Shown here in pieces: positions 54,458-63,815 of a stretch of 64,000 nt of DNA. The first letter of the stretch is position 1; the number at the start of each line of letters is the position of its first letter. The position numbers and the translations under genes were made by a program. Location of the stretch: positions 62,155-126,154 of the forward strand of contig PMHV01000007.1 of assembly GCA_003156805.1 (NCBI GenBank), in the 5' to 3' direction. This DNA is from Acidobacteriaceae bacterium (GTDB taxonomy: Bacteria > Acidobacteriota > Terriglobia > Terriglobales > Acidobacteriaceae). The notes under the pieces are model-generated. The model was given only the letters and a program-made list of their open reading frames with translations. It had not been told where the DNA came from and did not search any database.

Positions 54458-55426
54458 TCACGGTTGCGGCGGCACGGCCAAGCCATGGCCGTAGACGGCT
54501 TCGAGAATTTCGTCTGCGCCGCGGCTAAGCAACGCTTCGCCGGCATCGTTGCCCAGTTGTTCGGGACCGCCGAGATCGCCGTCGCGGGATTCGCGCAGGA
54601 GCTTCGATCCGTCGGGATCGGCGACGATGGCTTCGAGATGCAGCTTGCCATTTCGTGCGTCCTTCAGAACTTCCGCGAATGCGCCGATGGGGACCTGGCA
54701 GCCTCCGCCCATGCGCTGGAGCAGCGCGCGCTCGCAGGTAGTGGCGGCCTGAGCGTTTGCGTCGTTCAAGAGTGCCAGATGATCGCACATAGTCTTGTCG
54801 CCTGCGCGGATTTCGATGCCGAGCGCGCCCTGTCCGGCGGCGGGGCATATGATTTCGGCGGGAATAATCTGTCGGATCAATTCCGTTTTGCCCAGTCGCT
54901 TCAGCCCGGCCGTGGCCAGAATGATGGCATCGTATTCGCCCTGTTCGAGTTTGCGCAGGCGTGTATCGACGTTGCCGCGCAGGGGATGAATGTCGAGATC
55001 GGGCCGGATGGCCTTCAGTTGCGCCTGGCGGCGCAGGCTGGACGTGCCCACGCGGGCGTCCTGCGGCAGATCCTCGATCTTCGAATACAGCCGGGAGCAG
55101 AAGGCGTCGCGTGCGTCTTGTCTCTGTGTGATCGCCGCGATTTGGAATCCCGGTGGAAGTTCGGTGGGCAGGTCTTTCAACGAATGCACCGCCAGGTCGA
55201 TGCGGCCGGCGGCGAGGGCTTCTTCGATCTCTTTCGTGAAAATTCCCTTGCCAAGTCCGCCTTTGGTGCCGACCTGGGCCAGCGGGACGTCGGTGATTTT
55301 ATCGCCCGTGGTGTGGATGATTTCGATTGCGACTTCATGGCCGCGTGCGCGCAACAATTCAGCAACGTGGTTGGCCTGCCACAGGGCGAGTTGCGAGCCG
55401 CGCGAGCCGATACGGAGAGTGGGCAT
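54458..55426 (-). CDS. hemC: Hydroxymethylbilane synthase (porphobilinogen deaminase) HemC
   Basis: A 322-residue enzyme that joins four porphobilinogen units. '[18 protein letters not shown]', 'HTTGDKI', '[34 protein letters not shown]', '[12 protein letters not shown]', '[31 protein letters not shown]' and C243 in '[14 protein letters not shown]' (the dipyrromethane anchor) are all intact. ATG 55426 overlaps the hemA stop (TGATG), so hemA and hemC are coupled. Confidence 0.96.
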   Translation of the reverse strand: MPTLRIGSRGSQLALWQANHVAELLRARGHEVAIEIIHTTGDKITDVPLAQVGTKGGLGKGIFTKEIEEALAAGRIDLAVHSLKDLPTELPPGFQIAAITQRQDARDAFCSRLYSKIEDLPQDARVGTSSLRRQAQLKAIRPDLDIHPLRGNVDTRLRKLEQGEYDAIILATAGLKRLGKTELIRQIIPAEIICPAAGQGALGIEIRAGDKTMCDHLALLNDANAQAATTCERALLQRMGGGCQVPIGAFAEVLKDARNGKLHLEAIVADPDGSKLLRESRDGDLGGPEQLGNDAGEALLSRGADEILEAVYGHGLAVPPQP

Positions 55427-56766
55427 CAGCGGCGTGACCGCGCTCCCTTGTCGGACGCATCTTTGTTTGACGGTTCTACGTTCCCAGCTTGCGAGGCCGG
55501 CCCTTTTTCCTTGTCTTGCAGATTGAACAGCCGGCGCACCACTTCAATCACCGTGGTGGCTTCAGCTTCACGGGCAGCAGTCTTCAGCGTCGTGACGGGC
55601 GTGTGCATCACCTTGTTGATGATGCCGCGGGTCAAGGCCTCGACGGCCATTTCCTGTTCCGGCGTCAACGGACCCATGCGGCCGCGCACGCGATCGATTT
55701 CGGCCTGGCGAATGGTTTCGAGGTGGTCTTGCAAGCTGACAATCGTCGGGACTACGTCGAGCGTCTGCAGCCGGGCCTCGAAGCGCTCGACTTCACTGGC
55801 GATGATAGCCTCGGCAAGTTCGGCTTCCTTGCCGCGGTCGGCGACGTGGCTGGTGATGGCTTGCTGCAGATCGTCGAGGTCGTAGGTGAAGATGCCGTCG
55901 AGTTTGGCCATTTCGGGCGCAACGTCGCGGGGCACGGCAATGTCGACGAAAAACATGGGCCGGTTCTTGCGGCGGGCAAGAAACTGCTCGCCATGCTCGC
56001 GCCGAAAAATCGCGTGCGGAGAACCGGTCGAAGTGATGACAATATCGGCGCGGTCGCAGATGGAATAAAGATCGTCGAACCTGACGGCCTGGCCATTGAA
56101 TTTATGCGCCAATCCAACGGCGCGCTCGTAAGTACGGTTGGACACGAAGATCGAAGCGCAACCATGGGCCATAAGATGCCGGGCGGCGAGTTCGCTCATT
56201 TTTCCTGCGCCAACGATGAAGACGCTCTTGCCCTGCAGGGTGCCGAAGATCTTCTTCGCCAGTTCCACCGCAACCGAGGCGATGGAAACCGAAGACGAGC
56301 CCACGGCAGTCTCGCTGCGCACGCGCTTCGCTACCGCAAAAGCGCGGGTAAAGAGTTGATCGAGTTGCGCGCGCACTGTGCCCAAGGCGCGGGCTGTAGC
56401 ATAAGCTTCTTTGACTTGGCCGAGAATCTGGGCTTCGCCTACCACCATGGAATCCAGGCTGGACGCGACGCGGAAGATGTGCCGCACGGCGTCTTTTTCT
56501 CGAAACTCATACAAATGGGCGTCCAACTCTTCCGCGGTCAGATCAAAGTGCTCGCGCAGAAATCCGCGCAAGTCGGCGGCGCCGTTCGTGGTGTGGGTCA
56601 CGACTTCCACGCGATTACAGGTCGAGATGACCATGCCTTCTTCGATCCCAGGATAGGCAGCGAGATCACGGCAGGTGTCGGACAGGCGCGACTCGGGAAT
56701 CGCCAGGCGCTCGCGCACTTCGAGCGGAGCGCTTCTGTGATTCACGCCGATGAGTTGGTATCTCAC
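55426..56766 (-). CDS. hemA: Glutamyl-tRNA reductase HemA
   Basis: A 446-residue first enzyme of C5-pathway tetrapyrrole synthesis, reducing Glu-tRNA to glutamate semialdehyde. '[18 protein letters not shown]' opens the protein, nucleophile C50 lies in 'VISTCNRVE', '[18 protein letters not shown]' and the NADPH-binding '[17 protein letters not shown]' follow. GTG 56766 overlaps the stop of the upstream membrane-protein gene (GTGA) and gives the normal N-terminus; the longer frame to 56916 runs inside that gene. The C-terminal ~35 residues are charged and disordered. Confidence 0.96.
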   Translation of the reverse strand: MRYQLIGVNHRSAPLEVRERLAIPESRLSDTCRDLAAYPGIEEGMVISTCNRVEVVTHTTNGAADLRGFLREHFDLTAEELDAHLYEFREKDAVRHIFRVASSLDSMVVGEAQILGQVKEAYATARALGTVRAQLDQLFTRAFAVAKRVRSETAVGSSSVSIASVAVELAKKIFGTLQGKSVFIVGAGKMSELAARHLMAHGCASIFVSNRTYERAVGLAHKFNGQAVRFDDLYSICDRADIVITSTGSPHAIFRREHGEQFLARRKNRPMFFVDIAVPRDVAPEMAKLDGIFTYDLDDLQQAITSHVADRGKEAELAEAIIASEVERFEARLQTLDVVPTIVSLQDHLETIRQAEIDRVRGRMGPLTPEQEMAVEALTRGIINKVMHTPVTTLKTAAREAEATTVIEVVRRLFNLQDKEKGPASQAGNVEPSNKDASDKGARSRR

Positions 56767-57575
56767 GAGGCGGCGAACCTGTGGATGGTGGAGAAATAGT
56801 TGGCGGCCCAGGCCACGATGGCGGCCACGAAGGCGAAAGTGGCGAGAACGGCGGCGCGGCGTCCGCGCCATCCGGAGTTCCAGCGGGTAACGACCATGAC
56901 CATGTAGACCGCCCACATCAGCAGCGACAACAGGATCTTGGGATCCGTAAAGTCGACGTGCCCGTAGGTTGACATGGCCACCACCGAGCCCGTAATCAGA
57001 CCCAGCGTCATGAAAGGAAAGCCCAGCAGCAAAGACCGGTAGCCGATCTGGTCAATCACTTCCAGCGCGGGCAGGAACGAAATCAGGCTGCTGGGCTTCT
57101 TGGCTTTCAGTCGGCTCTCCTGCAGCAGGTAGAGCAGGCTCGCACCAAAGCTCAGCACGAGCGCGGCATAGCCCGTGAAAATGAGGATGATGTGTGCAAT
57201 CAGCCATCCTTTGTGCTGCACGAAAGCGGTCAGCAACACGGGCTGCTCATCCACGGCCGCGATGAAGGTGAGAAAAAACACAATAGGGAACACGACCACT
57301 CCGGGCGAAGTAGTCTGGTAAATGGCATAGATGATCATGAAAAATGTCATCGAGAAAAAAGCCAACAGCGACTCCCCGTTGTGCACTGAAGCCCATACAA
57401 CATGGCCAGAGAGGAAAAGCTCGACTAGCGAGACGAAGTGGAAAACCATGCCCAGGCTGGCGGCGTGCAGGGCGATTCGGCTGAAAAGATCGCTGGTGCG
57501 GGTTAGCGCAAAGAAGGCGTAGATCAGCCCGATGAAGTAGCAAGCCAGCGCGAAACGAAGCCAAAGCAGGGGCAT
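56763..57575 (-). CDS. CcsA/HemX-like cytochrome c assembly membrane protein
   Basis: A 270-residue protein with about eight membrane helices. 'HFVSLVELFLSGHVVWASVHNGESLLAFFSMTFFMIIYAIY' and 'GWLIAHIILIFTGYAALVLSFGASLLYLLQESRLK' fit the cytochrome c assembly protein family (CcsA/ResC and the HemX branch), which handles heme at the membrane. HemX genes lie next to hemA in Bacillus, and the same order is seen here. ATG 57575 is the likely operon start; downstream it overlaps hemA. Confidence 0.87.
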   Translation of the reverse strand: MPLLWLRFALACYFIGLIYAFFALTRTSDLFSRIALHAASLGMVFHFVSLVELFLSGHVVWASVHNGESLLAFFSMTFFMIIYAIYQTTSPGVVVFPIVFFLTFIAAVDEQPVLLTAFVQHKGWLIAHIILIFTGYAALVLSFGASLLYLLQESRLKAKKPSSLISFLPALEVIDQIGYRSLLLGFPFMTLGLITGSVVAMSTYGHVDFTDPKILLSLLMWAVYMVMVVTRWNSGWRGRRAAVLATFAFVAAIVAWAANYFSTIHRFAAS

Positions 57576-57729
57576 GGATATGGGAAGTATCAGAGTCTAC
57601 GTCTACGGAGTTTACGCGAAACCGAGTCAGCTCGCGGAGCCGTCAGGACGCTAATCCTTTCCCCGCATTATAGTCCGCAGCGGGAACAACGAGGGAAGCA
57701 AGAAGAGCCATCGCGGATAACCCTGACTT

Positions 57730-58095
57730 CTACTCCACGCCCAGGCTGGCCAACGCTTCCTCAAGCAAAGCGTGGTGGATAACCAATCGGCGGCCATGGG
57801 TCTTCACATCTTCCAGTTCGTCGAACGCTCGAAACAGGCGCAGCTTCGCGGCGGCGTACTGTTCAGCCTCGCTGAGGTCGCGGCCGTGGCCTGCGGTCCA
57901 TGCTTTCGCTGACTGATCCGGCAGGAACACGCTGACGGCGTAAGTGACCTTGCGATCGGAGGTGACATCGAAAACAAATTCCATGGCCGGGGATTCGGCG
58001 TCACTCTGCAACGCTGCGCGTTTGCCGACGAAATAGTACTGGTAGACGTACCCTTGCGCACCGGCGTAGGTCTTGAGGCGGCGAACCGTCATCAT
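57730..58095 (-). CDS. Hypothetical protein
   Basis: A 121-residue soluble protein: 'TVRRLKTYAGAQGYVYQYYFVGKRAAL', 'EFVFDVTSDRKVTYAVSVFLPDQSAKAW', 'LSEAEQYAAAKLRLFRAFDELED'. An alpha/beta mix with no signal peptide. Starts with two successive ATG codons (58095, 58092). I do not recognise the family. It lies 154 bases upstream of the heme operon start on the same strand, so could be transcribed with it. Confidence 0.65.
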   Translation of the reverse strand: MMTVRRLKTYAGAQGYVYQYYFVGKRAALQSDAESPAMEFVFDVTSDRKVTYAVSVFLPDQSAKAWTAGHGRDLSEAEQYAAAKLRLFRAFDELEDVKTHGRRLVIHHALLEEALASLGVE

Positions 58096-58251
58096 CGACA
58101 CCTGGACATTATGCGCCTCTCAGGCCCAGATGGCCGTCGGGTTTCGAATTCCTGCGCCCCACTCGGACGTTCTCCCACCAAGAACTGCGCGACTCAAAAC
58201 CCTTGCCATCCTGCAAAGACCGCACAACGCCGCTCCATCAGCGGTCTCCGG

Positions 58252-58635
58252 TCATTTTCCCGAGGCCCTAGCCAGTTGCGATGCCACAATCTTCCAACGG
58301 CCTTTCCGCTTGCGCACGACATCCATGTAAACGTAGCGGACAGGGAAGCGCTTTCCATCTTGTTCGACTTCATTTTCTTCCGAGCCGTGCACGACCGCGA
58401 TGTTTCCAAAGAGCCGGATCCGCCGCCCCGTCGAGACCATCGAGACGTAGCGGATCGAGCCGGTCTTCAGAAGATTCAGCACATCTTGCTTGGTGAAGGC
58501 CTTGCCCGAGTCGTCATATTGAATATAGTCGGCGGCGAAAATGCGCGACAGTTCGGCTTGGTCGGCGGCCATCAGGGCGCGGTCTCCGTCCTCGAAGAGT
58601 TTCACAATTTCTTGTTCGTCATCGCGCGCGTGCAT
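58252..58635 (-). CDS. SnoaL/DUF4440-like NTF2-fold protein
   Basis: A 127-residue protein: 'QEIVKLFEDGDRALMAADQAELSRIFAADYIQYDDSGKAFTKQDVLNLLKTG' and 'IRLFGNIAVVHGSEENEV...YVYMDVVRKRKGRWKIVASQLAR' are the standard pattern of NTF2-like ketosteroid-isomerase-fold proteins (DUF4440/SnoaL_3), often of unknown substrate. ATG 58635 is preferred; the frame extends to 58704 with unrelated-looking residues. Confidence 0.8.
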   Translation of the reverse strand: MHARDDEQEIVKLFEDGDRALMAADQAELSRIFAADYIQYDDSGKAFTKQDVLNLLKTGSIRYVSMVSTGRRIRLFGNIAVVHGSEENEVEQDGKRFPVRYVYMDVVRKRKGRWKIVASQLARASGK

Positions 58636-58807
58636 GGATTCGGTCGCGAAACCGCCTTCACCGGGCGCTCTCGGCCAATAAGCGCCTCCTGGCCAAGACT
58701 CCACAGCCCAAACCCTGATCGACCAACGTTCCCGGCTTTGACGCCCGCCACGCCTTAGTGTACAAGCAGGGAATCTGAATCATCTTCACACCTTCGAGGA
58801 GGACTCT

Positions 58808-59263
58808 GTGCTCAAACTATCCCGTTCCCTGGTCGCGCTGCTTCTTCTGGTCATCGCCGCATTGGCCGGTTCTCAAGCCCAATCCGCGCCCGCCGTTTCC
58901 GACAAGCCGTTCGTAATCGAATACTATTACAAGACCAAGTGGGGCCACGCCGACGAATTCCTCAAGCTGTTCAAAAAGAATCATTACCCCGTGCTCAAAA
59001 AGGAAGCCGAGATGGGGCGCATCGTCAAAGTTTGGATGGACCAGCCCCGCTATCACACCACCGAAGACGGCCGCTGGGACTTCCGCGTCACCATCGTTTT
59101 CAAAAACGCGGCCGTCGCCAACGAATCCTTCGACGAAGCCGCCCTCCAGAAACAGTTGTATCCCGACCTGGAAACGTTTCAGCGTGAAGAGCAACGGCGT
59201 TTCGAAATCCTCGATGCGCACTGGGATCTGCCGGTGAAGACGATGGATCTGGATGCAAAGTAG
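58808..59263 (+). CDS. Small exported hypothetical protein
   Basis: A 151-residue protein with a signal peptide ('LVALLLLVIAALAGSQA') and a soluble domain: 'PFVIEYYYKTKWGHADEFLKLFKKNHYPVLKKEAEMGRIVKVWMDQPRYH' and 'WDFRVTIVFKNAAVANESF'. The pattern (strand, helix, 'HYPVLKK') resembles ferredoxin-like dimeric alpha/beta-barrel (ABM/EthD-like) domains, but this is a weak reading. GTG 58808 follows GAGGAGGA. Function unknown. Confidence 0.72.
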   Translation: MLKLSRSLVALLLLVIAALAGSQAQSAPAVSDKPFVIEYYYKTKWGHADEFLKLFKKNHYPVLKKEAEMGRIVKVWMDQPRYHTTEDGRWDFRVTIVFKNAAVANESFDEAALQKQLYPDLETFQREEQRRFEILDAHWDLPVKTMDLDAK

Positions 59264-59522
59264 CCGACGCTCCCCACTGCCGCAAGCCTTAAGACCAAAG
59301 ACGAACACGAGGATTCGGCATCCCCTGGCGCCTCATCGGCGATCCGCGGCCGACCGGTGAGCCCAAGAACGCACTGCGTAGAAGTACCGCGCATGCGTGA
59401 GCCGGTCATGCTGCTAAGATCAAGATTTAAGGGGAAGGTTAAGATACAAGACCGCAAGACCCAGGACCTGAGACAGGAAAGCGGATTCGCGAGAATGACT
59501 CACAACGGCGGAATGAATCGCA

Positions 59523-61058
59523 ATGCATAAACGAAAGCAAGTGAGGAGAGATTTGCGGATGGTCGTCCTACTCGCCGCGCTGCTCAGTGTAACGGCGTGG
59601 GCGCAAACGGGACAGCCTGCGGGTGCGCCGCGATCCGCGAGCCAGTCCGCATCCACACCGGCCGCCGCCACACAGGATCAGCCCAAACCCGCACCGCCCA
59701 AAGAAGAAACAGAAACTAAGATCACGCCGCGTGAGGCGGAAGAGCTTTTCCACTCGGTCGACGAGATTCTGGCCTTCGACAGCAAGCAGACGGGTCTGCC
59801 CATCAAGAAAGAAGTCAAGCGCAGGCTCACCAGCCGCGAAGAAGTTGTGGCCTATCTTACCAAACACATGAAAGATGAAGACGTGCAACGCCTGCGCCGC
59901 TCGGAACTGGTGTTGAAGAAATTCGGCATGTTGCCCCGCGACTTCGACTTGGAGCAACTCCTGGTCGCGCTGCTGAAGGAGCAAGTGGCCGGATATTATG
60001 ATCCGAAGACGAAGACGGTCAACCTGCTCGACTGGGTTCCGCTGGAAGAGCAGGAGCCCGTGATGGCTCACGAACTGACCCACGCGCTGCAGGACCAGTC
60101 CATCAATCTCGACAAATGGATGAAGAAAGGCGAGAAGGACCTGGCGGAAATCAGGAAAGACCCCACCCCCTCCGAAATTGAAGATGACGAGATGGATGAT
60201 GCCCGCGAAGCGGTGATCGAAGGCCAAGCCGAGGCTGTGATGATGCAATACGCTCTCGTGCCCGTGGGGCGGTCGATTATCGATTCGCCCGACCTGGTGG
60301 AGTCGATGGAGTCGGGCATGAGCAGCGGCACTCCAGATTCTACAGTCTTCAAAGATGCGCCGATTTTCCTCAAGGAGTCGCTTACGTTTCCCTACAGCTA
60401 TGGGCTGGCGTTCGTGGTCAAGCTTCTGCAAAAAGGCGGCCGCGAAAAAGCGTTTGCCGGCGTGCTGGCGAATCCTCCGCACACGACGCGGCAGATCATG
60501 GAGCCCGAGACATATCTCTCCGGTGAGCGCATTGAGCCGATGCGCGTGCCTGACTTCGCCCACGACTTCAGGAATTATCGGAAGTTCGATATCGGCGCCA
60601 TGGGCGAGTTTGATGTGGCCGTGCTGGTGGAGCAATACGCAGGAAAAGAATTGTCCAATCGCCTGTATCCGGAATGGCGCGGCGGATATTACTATGCCGC
60701 TCGGCCCAGGAACGACGCGGCGGCGCCCCTGGCGCTGTTGTATGTCTCTCGCTGGTCGAGCGCCGAGAAAGCTTCTGAATTTGCCGGCATTTACGCTCGG
60801 TCGCTGACCGCGCGCTACAAGAAAACAGAAGAGATGAAAGCGCAAGAGAGCGCTACGGTCTCAGCCCAAACTGCGGAGACAGATGATAAGCCGGCGCCCA
60901 CTGTCGAGCACAAGATTGACGTTCTCAAGGGGCGGCACGTGTGGTCTACCGAGGAAGGCCCGGTCGTCATCGAGCAGCAGGGCGATACCGTTCTGGTGAG
61001 CGAGAGCCTGGACGCGGCCACTACAGAAAGAATCGAGCAGGAAGTGTTCGCGAAATAA
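59523..61058 (+). CDS. Exported zincin-like metallopeptidase (HExxH)
   Basis: A 511-residue exported protein. A basic stretch and hydrophobic segment ('RMVVLLAALLSVTAWAQ') form the signal peptide, followed by a proline/alanine-rich linker. H183-E-L-T-H187 in 'VMAHELTHALQDQ' and the downstream 'EAVIEGQAEAVMM' (E233/E237) fit a gluzincin-type zinc peptidase site. 'EQVAGYYDPKTKTVNLLDWVPLEEQE' precedes it, as in several eukaryote-like and bacterial collagenase-unrelated zincins. The C-terminal third is less ordered. ATG 59523. Substrate unknown. Confidence 0.75.
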   Translation: MHKRKQVRRDLRMVVLLAALLSVTAWAQTGQPAGAPRSASQSASTPAAATQDQPKPAPPKEETETKITPREAEELFHSVDEILAFDSKQTGLPIKKEVKRRLTSREEVVAYLTKHMKDEDVQRLRRSELVLKKFGMLPRDFDLEQLLVALLKEQVAGYYDPKTKTVNLLDWVPLEEQEPVMAHELTHALQDQSINLDKWMKKGEKDLAEIRKDPTPSEIEDDEMDDAREAVIEGQAEAVMMQYALVPVGRSIIDSPDLVESMESGMSSGTPDSTVFKDAPIFLKESLTFPYSYGLAFVVKLLQKGGREKAFAGVLANPPHTTRQIMEPETYLSGERIEPMRVPDFAHDFRNYRKFDIGAMGEFDVAVLVEQYAGKELSNRLYPEWRGGYYYAARPRNDAAAPLALLYVSRWSSAEKASEFAGIYARSLTARYKKTEEMKAQESATVSAQTAETDDKPAPTVEHKIDVLKGRHVWSTEEGPVVIEQQGDTVLVSESLDAATTERIEQEVFAK

Positions 61059-61224
61059 CCGGAATAGCGCAAATGGTGTTCCGCAAGGACGCGAGTTCGC
61101 TCGTGCCGCAATCGCCCCAGAATCAGTGCGCCTTTAAGCCGCCGAGGTTAGCCCTTGACTCTGCTCTGCGCTTTCTGCGGTCTTTCCGCCTTCCCGCCAT
61201 TCATTCTTGATCCTGATTGGATTC

Positions 61225-62511
61225 TCAACGCGACTTCCGCTTCGGCGCGTCGCTCTGCTCTGCCTCAGCCAAGAAATGCCGCACCGTCGCCGCAACTGCC
61301 ATTTCCTTTCCTGCCCGCGTGATCGTCAGCCTACGCTCCTGCCCCGGCAAACCTTCCAGCATCGACCAGACTTGTCCCAAAGTTGAACCGGCCACCGGAA
61401 TGCCATCCACGGCCACAAGCTGATCGCCCGCCTGGACCCCCGGCAGGGAAGACTTACCGTCGAAATCGGCAACACCCGCAACGGCAAAGCTGCCGTCGTG
61501 TTCGGAACGCAGAATCAGTCCGATCACGTCGAAGTCGGGAAAATTGAAAGTGCGGCCGATGTCGAAATAGACAGTGGAGTGGGCATAGTCGAGGCCGATG
61601 CGGTAATTCATCAGCGAGTTTGCGCCGATCAGCCCAGCGGCGGCCATGCCGGCGCGCCCCGACGAAAACAAAAAGGAATCTTTAGCTAGTGACGCCACAG
61701 CCACATCCGTCAGATAGACCGGACCAAACTGCAGGCGGTCGATACGCATCAGCTTCCAGGTGACTTCCTCGTTCGCTCCCTGCATGTTCGCAGGCCCCAC
61801 GGCGCCGGTCATACGCGGCCAATCCGGATGTGTGGCGGCCAGCGTATCGAACAGTCCTCTGGCGAGAAAGCTGAACGATGATCCCGTGTCCAGCGCCAGT
61901 CTGTAGGTCTTGTTCTCGATTTTGCTGGAGACGCCGATGAGTCCATTTTCATCGACCTGAATCTTGCTGCCGATTCCCTTGAAGTGAATTGTGCCCGGTT
62001 CGCCGATCGTGAATTTTCGGCCGGGATAGTCGATGAGCACGTCGTAGTGGCGCAGGACCGTGGAAGGAATGCTGATTTCCCCAGCCATGCCGGCAGCCAG
62101 CCCGGAAGCGGCGCTGTCAACCTTCTGCGGGCTTTGCGCTTGGCTGACGCTGGCTTGGTTGACAGCGGAAAGAGGAATCTCCATGCCGCCGATTCCGATC
62201 TGGCTAGGCGGTTTGCCGGAGCAAATATCACCCGCACAAGCCAGTTCCACGCCCGCCAGTTTCGCCACTCGCTGCGATAGATAGAGATCAGGATTGCCGT
62301 CGTTTACCCATCCCTTCACTCGCAGCATCGAGCCATCGGCCAGGGGAAGATCTACGTCGATCATCACCCGGCCATGATCGATGCTGGCCGGCACGGTAAC
62401 GGCCGTGGGTGGCGGCGGCGCTGTAGGCTTATGCGCATCTTGCGCCCACACTATCGCCACAAGGGCCAGCGTCGTCAGCGCAGTTTGGCCGGTCGTGATG
62501 CGAACTGCCAT
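61225..62511 (-). CDS. Exported retropepsin-like aspartyl protease with C-terminal PDZ domain
   Basis: A 428-residue protein. ATG 62511 gives a signal peptide ('TALTTLALVAIVWAQ'); the frame runs to 62610. The second half of an aspartyl-protease pair is clear: D208-T-G in 'LALDTGSSFSFLA' with 'IGANSLMNYRIGLDYAHSTVYF' after it. The first half is degenerate ('VNDGNPDLYLS' in place of DTG...). Residues ~340-415 form a PDZ domain ('SSLPGVQAGDQLVAVDGIPVAGSTLGQVWSML'). Such aspartyl-PDZ proteins are frequent in Acidobacteria. Substrate unknown. Confidence 0.78.
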   Translation of the reverse strand: MAVRITTGQTALTTLALVAIVWAQDAHKPTAPPPPTAVTVPASIDHGRVMIDVDLPLADGSMLRVKGWVNDGNPDLYLSQRVAKLAGVELACAGDICSGKPPSQIGIGGMEIPLSAVNQASVSQAQSPQKVDSAASGLAAGMAGEISIPSTVLRHYDVLIDYPGRKFTIGEPGTIHFKGIGSKIQVDENGLIGVSSKIENKTYRLALDTGSSFSFLARGLFDTLAATHPDWPRMTGAVGPANMQGANEEVTWKLMRIDRLQFGPVYLTDVAVASLAKDSFLFSSGRAGMAAAGLIGANSLMNYRIGLDYAHSTVYFDIGRTFNFPDFDVIGLILRSEHDGSFAVAGVADFDGKSSLPGVQAGDQLVAVDGIPVAGSTLGQVWSMLEGLPGQERRLTITRAGKEMAVAATVRHFLAEAEQSDAPKRKSR

Positions 62512-62963
62512 GAGCAGATTGTACCGGGACGGGGTCCTGAGGGCAGGTACAAGCGCACGATTATGACACCCGTAGGCTGCGAAGAAATGTGCGCCTTCAC
62601 CGGCTGCCATCTAGCTTTGTACTCTTGAGTTCTACCTGTTTTCATCCGCGCGAATCCGTGGCGGAGAAGTTGCACAGCCAAAATGCAATGCAGGCGCCCA
62701 CACCCCCTGCGGTGCGGGCGCCTGTTTCCCCCCAATCCCTCCGGGTGACGGAGGGCGTGAAGGACTCAATCGCCGATCCTGGCGTCCGCTAACAAAGCCT
62801 GCAGTGCGGCTCGGCGTCTCTAAGATTGCGGGGGCTCATCAGGTCAGCTGAGAGAAAATCTGCCCTCCCGACGCAATCCCACAGTACGCAATCCTTGGGC
62901 CTCAATTGTCAACACCGTGTCTTCAATTTGTAAAATGGGCTGCGCGGAATCGGCGGGTCGCCG
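62512..62963. other. 452-base intergenic region with two strong hairpins
   Basis: No gene is supported. It holds a 14-base near-perfect stem at 62691-62724 (one mismatch, six-base loop) and a perfect 7-base stem CCCTCCG-ggtga-CGGAGGG at 62737-62755. Neither is followed by a T-tract on the strand of its neighbours. Confidence 0.45.
62691..62724. repeat. Long GC-rich hairpin
   Basis: CAGGCGCCCACACC and GGTGCGGGCGCCTG pair with one mismatch around CCCTGC. The sequence after it is GTTTCCCCCC on the plus strand and GCATTGCATTTTGG on the minus strand, so an intrinsic terminator is unlikely in the plus direction and weak in the minus direction. Confidence 0.5.
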
Positions 62964-63815
62964 TTACAGCCGCTGCTGCGACTGCGAAGAAGCGCTGGGG
63001 AGAGGCGCCTCCACATGGAAGTATTTGCGGTAGGCGGCGATCCAATCGGTGGAAATGTCGCGCTGCGCCGTCGCCAGGTCGAGATCGCCGTGGCATACCA
63101 TCTGATGCAGCCGGTTCTCTAATTGATCTTTCACCTTCGCGTTCCACACGGTATTGTGGTAGGGCTCCGGCCACAGGTTGCGAACGTCGGTGGCGCCTCC
63201 AAGCTCCGGTGTAATCAGGTAATCCACTTCATAAGCATCCGCTTCCCGGCTCGCGACTCCATACAACTGCAAAACTTGCCCTTTGAGCGCAGCCGGAACC
63301 GCGGCGCTCTCTTGCGCTGAATGCGCAGAGCATACCTCGCTCTGAGTTACCGGAATGGTTGCTCCTGGCGTAAGGCTCGCAATCGGTTCCGCCGGGGATG
63401 CAACTGTCGGCGCGAGGCTCTGCCAGGGTGCGGCGGACTCCCGGCGTTGCACGGCCGCGAATAACAAAGCGATCACGGTCACACCGGCGAAAACCGCTGC
63501 GTACCGGGGACTGGTGAAAGCGCGCGCGGTCAGCCACGGCCGCCATCCGTTCGGGCGTTCGCGTGCTGCCAAATCCGCCAAGTGGGCTTTCAACAGCGCG
63601 CGTGGTCCCGCCGCTGCCGGCAGCTCTCGATGTACCGCCTCCCGATGGGCCTGGCAGAACTCTTCCAGATTCCCTTCCATCGCTTCCAACCGAGTGCGGC
63701 ATTGAGCGCAGGTTTCAAGATGCACCAGAATGCTATGCTCAACTCCCGAGGAGAGTTCTCCGCCGGCGTACAGCAACAAATCTTCGTCGCAGACGTGGTC
63801 CCAGATGCTTCTCAT
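62964..63815 (-). CDS. Anti-sigma factor with zf-HC2 zinc-binding domain
   Basis: A 283-residue membrane protein. The N-terminal 'HSILVHLETCAQCRTRLE' (H32, C36, C39) is the HxxxCxxC anti-sigma zinc domain, one helix at ~105-122 crosses the membrane, and residues ~130-283 are a periplasmic domain ('VLQLYGVASREADAYEVDYLITPELGGATDVRNLWPEPY') that may sense a signal. The ATG at 63815 overlaps the stop of the sigma gene (ATGA), so the pair is co-translated. The target is most likely that sigma factor. Confidence 0.8.
   Translation of the reverse strand: MRSIWDHVCDEDLLLYAGGELSSGVEHSILVHLETCAQCRTRLEAMEGNLEEFCQAHREAVHRELPAAAGPRALLKAHLADLAARERPNGWRPWLTARAFTSPRYAAVFAGVTVIALLFAAVQRRESAAPWQSLAPTVASPAEPIASLTPGATIPVTQSEVCSAHSAQESAAVPAALKGQVLQLYGVASREADAYEVDYLITPELGGATDVRNLWPEPYHNTVWNAKVKDQLENRLHQMVCHGDLDLATAQRDISTDWIAAYRKYFHVEAPLPSASSQSQQRL

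Noticed and set aside
59179-59457. 92-residue open frame on the minus strand between two exported-protein genes
   Set aside because: Overlaps the 3' end of the 151-residue gene and has no pattern or ribosome site.
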